From the NCBI GenBank assembly GCA_030847615.1, contig JAUMIR010000003.1, positions 69,946,001 through 70,010,000 of the forward strand: a stretch of DNA of 64,000 nucleotides, in the 5' to 3' direction. Source of the stretch: Gambelia wislizenii. Its lineage: Eukaryota; Chordata; Lepidosauria; Squamata; Crotaphytidae. The notes beneath the pieces were generated by a model. That model did not search any database, was not told where the DNA came from, and saw only the letters and a program-made list of their open reading frames with translations. Made by a program: the position numbers and the translations under genes. The stretch's first letter is position 1, and each line of letters starts with the position of its first letter. Of this stretch, positions 46,601 to 58,600 are shown in pieces.

Positions 46601-49600
46601 CAAACAGCTTTTCGCTTCCCCTCTTATTGGGAAAGCACATCAAAGTGAATCAGTTGTCCCAATGAGCTGGAGTGTGCATTTCGTTTGGAGTTTTAAAAAA
46701 AAGTCAGAAAAAGCCATAAAGGCTTTTCCCGCAGAGTATTTAGAGTCTCCCCTTCCGAATACGGCAAAATGATGTGGGATCCCATTTAAACAAAATGTAT
46801 TCTCTTCAAATTCTATGAGGAGGCTTTTTGTTTGTTGTTTGTTTTTTGCCATATGAACAAGCCCGTAATTTCTTTTTAGAAAGTGCATTTGGGCCTAATC
46901 CTGATCAATATGACTGTATGTTTATTTATTTATTGGATTTATATCCCGCCTTTCTCCCAAGATGGGATTCAAGGTGGCTTGTGGGTAGAGAAAGCTTAAA
47001 TCTCCTTCCCCCAGCAGTGTGTGTGTGTGTGCCTTACATTTACTGGCCCCGCAGATGCATAAAATAAAACCTGCCTTGGTACAAACAACCCTCCAGATTG
47101 GTGGAACTACAGCTTCCATCATTTCTAGCCACCACAGCACTAGGAATGATGTGAACTATAGCCCAACATACTCTATTCTGTTCTGTCCTATTCTATTTAC
47201 TGTATTAAAATATCCCATCATTTTAATGAATAGGATTGGATAGGATAGGATATGGCAGGCTACTGCTCATATCATTCCAGGTTCCATATTGGTAGGGAAC
47301 AATGTGAGCTGAAGTCTCAAACATCTGAAAGGCACAGTTTGTGTAAGGCTGATGTTTCATTCAAATATAATCTGAATGTGTCCAGAGAAGAAGATCTTTG
47401 CTATTCAGTCTGTGGCATCACTAAGGCTGAGTCACCCTTCCCTCGGATGGTGTCACCTGGTGTGGTTCAGCATCTCCACACACACACCCCAAGTGCTGCC
47501 ACCATATTCAGGTAATTACATAACAGGATATTCTGCTCTACATACAGTCTGACTTCTTTAAACTTTGGCTAATAGATGGAATCTCTGTGTGGCTGATCAA
47601 AAGTGGGTGCAAAACACATAACAATTCAATGGCTGATTCAATCAGACCAGCTTAAAATATTACTTGCAGTGCACTCGGTCTTCTTTGAGAGGATAAACTG
47701 ACATCATGTTTAAATATCTCTTTCCCACTGGATTTCATCATGGTCAATACTACAGACCCTACATTCTAAAATTCATCCATACTGCCACAGCAGCAGATCT
47801 CTAGGCCCTAGAGATATATTACACAGGTTATAGGAACAAATTATTTAAACAACCAAAGTTAGCCTGCTGTGAATCTGCTAATTGTCCACTGAGTGGTCTT
47901 TGGGAAACAGGTGTGTGCATGTGTGCATACATGAGTGTAGGGCATCAATGTTAGGGGAAATGTTCAATCAAAGTTTGAGCTCTGGCCAAGCCCTCCATGC
48001 CTCTTGTTCACCACATAGTACCAATAAATACCTCCAAGTGCCCATTCTCTGCTGCATCATGTAGAGGGGTTCCTCCCCAGTAGTCCAGCACAATCTGAGC
48101 GCCCATAAGGAGGAGTCTGTCAACAATAGCCGTGTGCCCCTCTCTGGCAGCAAAATGGAGCGCAGTGGCTCCTTCCATATCCTGTGTGGTGAGGCTGAGG
48201 TCAGTGAAGTTTACCTACAGAGAAGGAAAATTGTGTGTTGGGAAATGGTCCAATAGAAGTGAAAACTGAAACTGCCTTTCTGCAGTGGATCTTTATCATT
48301 CATCTGGCTCTGCTGTGATCTTTGGTATTTAAGTGTCAAGAGCCACAGGAAAAATGCATATAATAAAACACAGAGACACTTTCCATAATTTGTTTTTATA
48401 TACTGTATGGTCAACGACATAACACCAAATAAAAGGGCAGACCAAAATTCTTCCTCAGTGTGAGGCATTGGAACTACTGGACAAGACAGCCCAAGGAGCA
48501 TCATCTCCCACTTTGTTGCAGTGACAAAAAATTGATTTAAAGCTTAACAAGAAGCTATTAACTCTATTTTTTGCTGCTACAACAAAGCCTTCTCTTGGTG
48601 GCACTTCTAGAGCTTGGGAAAATTACTCTTGGAATTGCTTACCAACATGGTTACTTACCATATTGGAGGAAGGTGCCATGTATCAGCTATAGTCCAAAAA
48701 AGCAATTTCCCCAAAGCCTGGGCACGCCTTAGCGTCAGATACCACTAGCAATAAGCACACTGTCCCAACATTCCCAACCTCTTAAGAAGTAGATAAGAAA
48801 GGCTTGGATAACACTAGTAGAAAAATCTGATTAGCCTGAGTAGAAAACCTATATTGGAATGATGAGGGAGAAATGTAAGTTAACTGAACAAAATGGTTAA
48901 CATTTTCCTCTAAAGAAAATGACAAAACTGACAGTGACAAAATCATCTAGAGAAGGATATTCCACTGCAGATGTCAACAACACATGCTCCTTTGAAATGC
49001 AAAAAGTGTAAAGTTACCAGCCAGATGACAACGGCATAATGGCCACCACAGGCAGCTGCATGCAGTACTGTCATGCCATCATGTGCTCTCAGGTGCACAT
49101 CAGCTTCACAGTCTTTCACCAGGAACTGGGTGATGTGAAGGTGGCCCTCTTGGCAGGCGAGGTACAGAGGGGTTGCTCCGCTCCTGGTTTGCTTGTTCAC
49201 ACAACTGTTGGAGGACAGGAATTACTAAGTAGTAGCAGGACTCATTGATTTGGCTGAAACTTTTTTACTCACTGAATTTAGACATTTATATCCTGCCCTT
49301 CAGAAAAATATATACAGAGAACCTTGCAATAAAATGTAAAAGAAAATTATAAAACAAAATGTAAAGTACAATAAAACCACTATGAAATAAAAACAACTAC
49401 CTGGGACTTGGGCAGAGGGGCTGACAACCCCCTGTCCCATGATCAGACAAAACTGGAGCACCAAGGACTACTATTTTGTTGAGCCCCATCAGGAATTATC
49501 ACTCAGAAATGTACTAAAGGATCAAGAAAATACATGCACAGAGACGACAAACAAAATCTAAGACAGCTACAGTTGCCCCTCCATATTTGCAGGGGTTAGG

Positions 49601-52600
49601 GTAGACAACCCCCATGAATGTGAAAAAAAACGCGAATAAGAAATGAGCCTATGGGCGAGTGGCTTTCCACTTCAGTCCCTTCCCAAGGCAGCGATGGGCT
49701 TCGTGAGAAGGAAGTGGGGTGGAGAGCAAGCGCACCAGCGGCTTTCCACCTCTCTTCCCAAGGCAGTGGGGTGGGGAGTGGGCGGGCTAGCGGCTTTCCA
49801 CCCCGCCTTCCCAAGGCAGTGACGGGCTTCGTGAGAAGCCCCTCGCTGCCTTGAGAAGGGAGTGGGGTGGAGAGCAGGAGCACCAGCAGCTTTCCACCCC
49901 GCCTTACCTTTGGCAGCGACAGGCTTCGTGAGAAGTCCTTCACTGCCTTGGGAAGGGAGTGGGGTGGAGAGCGGGGGAGGCAGGGCTTTATTCTCTGCAG
50001 GGACTTCGGGTATGTTGTCTTCACTACCTGGATTGTCCCTGTGGAGTTTCACCTTCACCTGCTGTTGTCGCTGCCGCCACCACAAATCCAGGTCAGATCT
50101 TGGCAGGCATGACATTTTAAGTTGCATGTTTAAGCTCTGGAGGTAAGTTCCTGGCAAGTTCCTTACTGAAGGAGAGGATTTTCCCCTCCTCCCCTGCTTG
50201 CTCTTCCCCTTCCTGTTTACTTCATCTCCTGTTTACTTCATCAATCAAAGTGATGGGTGAGCAGGTGGGGGAGGAGGCAGAGTGCTGCCAAGGGAAGAGG
50301 GGAGGAAAACCTCTCCCTTCAGGAGGGAACTTGCCAAGAACTTGCCTCTGGAGTGTAAACACACAGTTTAAAATATTGCACCTGCCAGGATCTGACCTTG
50401 CTTCCAGTGGTGGTGGCGGGAGCAGGCAAAACTCTAGGGGGAAAAACCTGGTGCAAAAAAACCCAACCCTGTATCAAGGTAAAATGCCCCAAATCTGGGG
50501 TGGATAGGACCATGTCCAGAGGAGGGCGACCGGGATGGTGGGAGGTCTGGAAGACATACCCTAGAGGAGCGGCTTGGGGAACTGGGTATGTTTAGTCTGG
50601 AGAAGAGAAGGTTGAGAGGTGACATGATAGCCATGTTTAAATGTTTGAAAGGATGTCATACTGAGGATGGAGCAAGCTTATTTTCTGCTGTTCCAGAGAC
50701 TAGGACACAGGGTTCAAACTACAGGAAAAGAGATTCCACCTAAACATTAGGAAGAACTTCCTAACAGTAAGAGCTGTTCAGAAGTGGAATACACTGCCTT
50801 GTAGTGTGATGGAGTCTACTTCTTTGGAGGTTTTTTTTAACAGAGGCTGGATGGCCATCTGTCAGGAATTATTCGATTGTGTATTCCTGCATGACAGGGG
50901 GTTGGACTGGATGGCCCTTGTGGTTTCTTCCAATTCTATGATTCTATGTGTTTTGTGGCCTTATTGCTCCAAATTCAGGGGAAAGGAAGCATGTTGTGTG
51001 GTCTTATCGCTGCAGATTTGGGGGGAATGCAGAGTTTTAGAGGGGGTTGTAGTGTAGACAAGGCCTTAGAAGTAAGCTACACTGAACACATGGAGAGGAC
51101 TTCTAAATACACTTTGTGCTTTGTAAGAGTCTTGATATTTAAGGATGACTGAATGATAATGGAGAAGTTTGCCCTCCGCCGAGTGACCCTCTTGTCCATA
51201 ATATAGGAAGAAGAAGATAGTATTGTACATTAAAATGTTATGCAAAAACCTGTAATTTTTGTAAAATGATTCCATAGTATAGTGATATACTATAGTATAT
51301 AGTATGCTATAGTATAGTGTAGTATAGTGATAGCCTAAATCAGTCATTACAGAGGCAGTCTTTAACTGAGACAAGTTGGCATCAGTCAGACAGACCCAAA
51401 GGGATTTCAGTCCAAATGGTACAGAGTCTTTATATTAACAAGAAATCTAAATATAGAGGTGCATTTCCCCACCCCCCATTCTTTGGCCTCCTTATGGATT
51501 TTCTTTAGTTTTTAATTAGACTGTATGGGACTTTGCCCAGCTAAAAGAAGGAAGTCCATCCCTTGCTGTTTATTCCCTAGACCAGAAAGAGGTCGGCGCT
51601 CTTTCCAAAGCTATGATCCTGCATTAGCTATATTTTTCAATATTCTTGATTTGTCTGTTTAGTTTTAAGAATTTTAGAAACCCACAGAAATTTTCTAATT
51701 CTGCAAGATTTGGGCTCATGTGAAAACATAAGAAGAGCTATGCTTCATTCAACCGAAGAACTGAGGGCTCCAATATTCTGTTCACATAGTGGCCAACAAG
51801 TTTTCTATATGGGAAGCCCACTAGTGAAATGTGAGTGCAGACACACCCTTCATCTTGTGCTCACCAGCAACTGATATACAGAGGGATATTGTTTCTGATA
51901 CTAATACTGTATAGACATTCTGATTAGTAGCCCCTGATGGACTGCATACACCCCTGTGGGAAGAGACTTAGGACATTTTCAGACACATCTTACCTCACTA
52001 GAATTGAGCAGGAGAGATTTGGCGCTGCCACGCAGCAGGGACTCCATTTCGGACAACGCCGTCCCTCTGGCAAAATTGTCCATGTCACTTCCGTTTAGGA
52101 TTGGAGGCGGCCGTGCCATATTTTGCCAGGTTTTATTCACGGAAGTTGTCCATGAATAAAATATGGTGCACCCACCTCCAATCCTAAATGGAAGTGACAT
52201 GGATAATTTTGCCAGAGGGATGGCATCATCCGAAATGGAGTCCCTGCTACGTGGCAGCGCCAAAGCTCTTCCGCACGATTCTAGCACGGTAAGACGTGTC
52301 TGAAAATGTCCTTATAGAATCTTTACCCCATGTTCTTTTTTATTGCACATTTTATAAGGACAATAGATGAAGGCTTGTAGTTCCTCTCTTAAGCAAGTTC
52401 CCAGGAAGATCTTTAGGATGGTGCTTAATATATCTATTAGGGGATACTGAAGAAAAATTGTAACAGAGGAGGTCACCAAATTTTTTTTCTGTGCTGTCAA
52501 AATTTGAAGGGTACACAAATGTTGACAACTCAAAATTTCCTCCTGGTTTAAACTTCTGAGGTGTCATGTGCAAGACAGAGGAGATTATCAGACGCAGCAA

Positions 52601-55600
52601 ATAAAGCAAAACAGGGATGCCACAGTATCGGGAAAGGCTTTCCCTTTCACACAACGTTCTCCCTGTCCGTTCTGCTCTCGTTCTGCTCCAGTGCTGCCCC
52701 CGATTTTTGTTATTCACAGCTTAAGCCATTAATAGATCCATCATTCAGTTTCTGTAACGGAATGGCAGGCATGTGAAAAGATACCCATTATGCTGGTGGG
52801 ATGCCAGCATTAGTGGGAGGTCTGGAGTGTCAAAACACTTCCATATGCCTCTCTTATGACAGGCCCCTGCTGCTGCCACCCAGATCGCCCCTCCCTGCAC
52901 CCCAATCGCCAGCCCTCCACCCCCCCAATCGCTAGCCCTCCACCAACCCATCCCCAGCCCTCTACCCCCCGATCGCCATCCCTCCCTGTCCCCCGATCAC
53001 CCCCTCCACCCCCCTCATCGCCAGCCTGATGGCCCTCCCCCAATTGCCCCTTGATTCCTCCCCCCATTGTCCCCAGCCTGTCCCTTTAAATCCCCAGCTC
53101 TCCTCTTCTCGTGAGAGCAGCAGCAGGGATTACGAACAAGGAAGTGAAAGGAGCGCTAGAGCTCCTTTCACTTCCTGGGCTTCCCGGCACAAGAACGATT
53201 CAGGTAAGTGAGAAAGTTTCTGTTCTTGTGCCGGGACAGGAGTGGTAGAGGGGCAGGAAAGGAGACTGTAACGAGATTTTCACACGGGCTATATATCCCA
53301 TGGCAGGAACAGAACAAGGCCGGGAAAGGTTTTCCCTTTTGGACGACGTTGACCCTGTTCTGTTTGCATCCATCCTACTCCCGTGACTGTTCCAGAACAA
53401 TGTAATCACGATTTTTCATCGTGAATAGACCTCCCGTTCCGTTGCTATAACGCAATCACAGGTGTGCGAACAGGAGCCCCATTCCTGTTCCGAAATGACA
53501 GACACGGAGGGGAGGTCCGTTCCGAGCACTTCCTGGTACAATCTGGACATCCAGGTAAGTGGCACCCTTTATTTTACCCTCCCTGTTTTGATTATGTGAT
53601 TTAAAGAGTGTTTTTGTGCTTGGTGAACTGATTTTATGTTTGGGGGGAGTTTTATTTTTTAAATTTACTGTCCGGCGTTATCACGTGATAACGTGATAAT
53701 GTTTCAGACAGTCGGTCGTAAAAGCAGCCTTACGACGGCTGCATTTACGGCCGGCCAGCAAGGGGAGGGGGAGCCCGTTCCTGCTGCGGAATTAAGGTGA
53801 GTGTGTGAAAGATTTATGTTATTCCGTGGCAGGAACGGGAGAGGAGGTAGCGGGGCAGTAACGGGGCATTTTGGCCCCGTGTGAAAATCTCCTGAGACAG
53901 GAATGCTTTTTTTGTTCCCATCTGATAATTTCCATAGTTTCAGGACCAGCTATTAAAAGTTGTATATTAGCAATAAGGCTATATGATTTTTAATAGGAAT
54001 TTTTACATTTAATATGTTTAAATCTCAGTGTTTTCTATTAAATTTTAAAATATTCTATTAAGTTGTGTTTAAAATGCATTTACATGTAATTAATTATATC
54101 CTGTTGCTCTGTTTTAACACAGATTGTTTATATTACTTATGTATAGAATGTATATAATTATTTAATTGTGTGTAGAGTGTATAAGATTACTTTATTACCT
54201 TATGGTTTGTTGACTGTAATAAAGGCATGATGATGATGATGATGACGACGGCTACATCTTGTGACAGTGAATTCCACATTTAAACTGTGCTCTTTTATCT
54301 GTACTTTTATCTGTTCTGAATCTACCACTACAGTTGCCCCTCCACATTCGCGGCTTTCACATTCGTGGTTTTGATTATTCGCGGAAAGCCGCCTGCCCCC
54401 CCTCTCCACTCCATCCCTTCCCAAGGCAGCGAAGGTGTTCTCAGGAATCCCTTCACTGCCTTGGGAAAGGGGGGGTGGAAAGCCTCCCTCATTCCACCCC
54501 AGTCCCTTCCCAAGGCAGCGAGGGACCCCCTACACCACTCTGGGAAGGGCGGGGGGTGGATGAGAGCAACGGCGGGGGCTTCAGAAGCCCCCGCGGCCAC
54601 TCTGGGAAGGGCGGGGGGGGGTGGAGGAGACTGACGGCGGGGGCTTCAGAAGCCCCCGCGGCCACTCTGGGAAGGGCGGGGGGTGATGGAGAGTGGCAGC
54701 GGGGGCTTCAGAAGCCCCCGTAGCCACCCTGGGAAGGGCAGGGGTGAGAAAGGCCGGAGAGAGGCAGCGCAGCCTCCTCCCCACCCACACGCTGCCTTCC
54801 CCGGCCTTTCTCACTAGGCTCCAGGGCTCCAAAGCCCCGGAGCCCGCTGAGAAAGGCCGGGGAGAGGCAGCGCAGCCTCCTCCCCGCCAGCCCGCTCGCC
54901 CGCTGCTGTCCCTCGCCCGCTGCTGTCTCCAAAGCCCCGGAGCCCGCTGAGAAAGGCCGGGGAGAGGCAGTGCAGCATCCTCCCCACCCACACGCTGCCT
55001 TCCCCGGCCTTTCTCAGCGGGGTCCGGGGCTTCTAAGGCCTGGAGTCCCCTCAGAAAGGCTGCGGAGAGGCCAGCCAGGCTGGCCAGACACCCTCCCGCT
55101 GCCTCCCTCCCTCTGGGGGGGGGGGGGCTGCGGGAGGAGCATCTGTTATTCGCGTTTTTTCCACATTCGCGGGGGTCTCAAGAACCTAACCCCCGTGAAT
55201 GTGGAGGGACAACTGTATTCCATTTCATTGGATGACCCTTAATCATCCTTAGGGTTATGAGATGCATCATTTCATACATCTCTATCATGCCTCCCTTTAC
55301 TTGCCTTTTTCCTATACTAAACGGCCCTAAACGTTGCAATCTGTCCTCATAGGCAAGTTGCTCAAGTTCTTTGGTTATTTTGGTTGCCCTTTCCTATACA
55401 ACATACTTTTTAAGTGGAGTCACCAGAACTTCATACACTATTCCAGTCCTGGTTGCGTGACCAATTTGTATAAGGGTAGTAAGATATTGACAGTATTATT
55501 TCTGATATCTTTTCTAATCATGTCCATCTTGGAATTTGTCTTTTCTTTTCTTTTTTTACAGCACCCACACACAGGCTGCCATTTTCAAAGAGATATCAAA

Positions 55601-58600
55601 CATGACCCCTATCTCTCTTGGTCAGTTGCTGCTGCCAGCTCAGATCCTATCAATGTATATGTGATGCTGGGATTTTTTTTGCCCCGATACACAGAACTTT
55701 ACACTTCTTTTAAATGTTTTTATTAGCCATCTTAAAGCCCATTCTCTCCATTTAGAGAGATGCTTTTGGAGCTCTTTACAATTTCTTTTTGTTCCCAACA
55801 CCCTACCATAATTCACAGTCATCAGCAAATGTGACCACCTCACATTGTTGTTGTTGTTGTTGTTGTTGTGTGCCTTCAAGTGGTTTCCAATTTATGGTGG
55901 ACCCTATCATGGGGTTTTCTTGGGAGAATTTGTTCAGAGGGGGTTTGCCCTTGCCCTCCCCTGAGGGTGAGAGAATGAGACTTGCCCAAGGTCACCCAGT
56001 GGGTTTCCATGGCTGAGCAGGGATTTGAACCAGAGTCTAGTCCAAAGCTCAAATCGCTCCACCACACTGGCTCTCTAACCACCTCACTATACAATGCTAA
56101 CTCTAGATTTTGCATCAGGAGAGTCTGTACATCTCTAGGTTGGTTAGATACATATGCTTCACATTTACTTTTGAGAATATTATGTGTGCAGTCGTGTATC
56201 TTCTAACATATCTCCACAGCTTTCACTATTAAAATAAAGTATTTGAGGGGCAGCTGTCTTAGGATATGTTATAGGCACCTTTGCATTACTTAATAGGGTC
56301 TTAATATATATTTTCCCCCATGCTTGGCCTATTAATTGTGCTTATTTTTTCTTTACTCAGTTGTGTAATATTTCATTTATTATTTTGCCATTGCTTTCAT
56401 GGTAGCCACATTGTTACCAGCTTCGGTTGGCTGTTGTTGTTATTTTAATGCAATGTATTCTGTGTTTTGATTATTCAGTAAAAACATACTTGCAAGTAGG
56501 TAAAATGAACAATGACTTGTCTGCCAATGCTGAGCCCCTTTGCCTTAAAAAATAGCTCCAGGGCCCCTGAAAACATTTGTAGCAGTTTCATACTGCTTTA
56601 ACGGCCATGATGGCCCTCGTGGTCTCTTCCAACTCTGCAATTCTATGATTCCATCCTATAGAATCCCCGGATTTGTAGCTTTGTGAGGTATTCAGAATTA
56701 TCTGCCAAAGAGCTCTGCTGCCTTACCAAACTATGCATCCCTTGATTCCACAGGATGCAGCTGTGACAGCCATTGTGAAGTCAAAGGCTTTCACAGCTGG
56801 CATCCATAGATTTTCTTTGGGTTTTTCCTCTTTCCAAACCTCTTCCAGAACATGGCCTCACAGCCCGGAAAAAAACCAAAGAAAATCTATGACAATCTGG
56901 TAAATTGGAGGGTAGGGGGTTGACACATGTATCCTCCTCTAAGACTGGGATAAAATGCTATTTAAATTAACATTTCCTACAATAATCCTCCCTTTAAAAT
57001 GACAAGATAGAGAGATATATGAAGTAAAAGAACTGGAACTGCCATACAAGGCTATGCTGGAAATGTTTAACAATGGTTTTTCTGTTGCTTTAATTGCCAG
57101 CAGAGGGCAACCATGTATCTTGTGTCTTATAGTCCTCTCCAGAGTGACAGGTGAGTCAATATACAGTACAGCCCTGCTTTTAGTTTTATCTGGTATAAAT
57201 AGTTCTTAACTAGGTACATTGCCAGTTCTTAGTGCATTTTCCACACACACCTGAGATTAAAGCAGTTTTTGTTTTCAACAGCTCTTAGTGCAAAGCTAGC
57301 TGATATAGGCCTTTGGATTCCTGTCTAAAGTGTCTATCTAGCAGTTGTTCACAATAACAATGAGTATTCCTAAATGCTCGAGAATGGTTCAAAGGTCATT
57401 AAAACCCTCCATGCTGAGCAAATGTAGGAGCCTCAACTAAGGGTCCATCAACACCAGCGGTGGGGAACCTTTTGCCTTCTAGATGTTTTGGACTTCAACT
57501 CCCACAAATCATGGCCAGTGGTGTGAAATTATGGGAACTGTAGTCTAAAACATCTAGAAGGTCAAAGGTTCCCCACTCCTGATCTCCACTGTTGAAATAG
57601 TGCTGTTTGACACCACTTTAAGTGCTGTAGCTCCATCCTATAGAATCCTGGGATTTGTAGTTTCACCAGCATTGCCAAAGAGTGCTGGTTTCTCACAAAA
57701 CTACAAATCCCATGATTCCATAGAATGGAGCCATGGCAGTTAAAGTGGTGCCAAACTGCATTATTTCTACAGTGTAGATGCACCCATGGCAAATAGCTGA
57801 GCACCACCCTCTTTGCATCAAATGGTATTGCCACTAATAGTATCACTAATATTAGTGATATTATCACAAATTATCTAGAGGGCTGGGGACATCTAGTACA
57901 TCTAGTACCTTTTTAGTGCATTGCATCCCTTAGGCAGGTTCTGGCAGGGGAAGAGGCTAAAAAGCACAGAGCACCTACCCAGCACAAAACCTTGACAGGA
58001 GTGCAGATAAGGAGGCACAGCATGAGGCTTGGTTTTTGATTTAATCCACTCCTAAACCAGTGCCATAGTAACCAGTATGGGGGAGAGTGGATGTATTGAT
58101 GGGTGTGGTCTTACACACCCACCCACACACCAATCATTTCATATTAAGCAGATAAAACTAGAACCATTAGATCCGTTTACTCAAAACTAACCTAACCAAG
58201 GCCAGGCCCAACCTCTATTTTTGCAGCCCAGTCCCTTTCTTCTGAACATGAATTGTCTTGGGGGTTGACAGTTAGCCCCCCTTCCCTGAAAGCAAGTCCC
58301 ACTGAACACTGTGGCCATTCCTTTCTCTTCCTTAGGTATGTACAGAAGTGCACCATTAGAGAGCAATCCTGCCTGGTGTTGAGTTTCTAGAGCTGGGAAG
58401 GAAGAGACTGCTGAAGAGAACAAGACCATTGGAGGCAGATGGTTGTGGGGACTGTTGCTGGAAACTCAATAGTCTTCAGTAAAGATTACAAGTGCCTGCC
58501 TTTTGTTCCTCTTGATAGACACAGGCAGAGCATCTGGAAATGCTGTGCCATGGAAATAAAACACCCAGGAAAATTCTACTCGGCTCATCTACTTTCAGGA

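Larger units (their letters stand above)
52580..53933. mobile_element. Family C Harbinger-like MITE, outer copy
   Basis: Outer ends GGAGATTATCAGACGC and TCTGATAATTTCC. The first part matches 17318 (CATTATGCTGGTGGGATG, CAAAACACTTCC) and includes a C-rich minisatellite. The second part is split by another family C copy (53272-53892). No matching 3-bp duplication at the outer ends. Confidence 0.65.

Noticed and set aside
54328..55242. Open frames up to 136 codons on both strands
   Set aside because: GC-rich tandem interior of a Tigger-like element; same artefact as at 35899.
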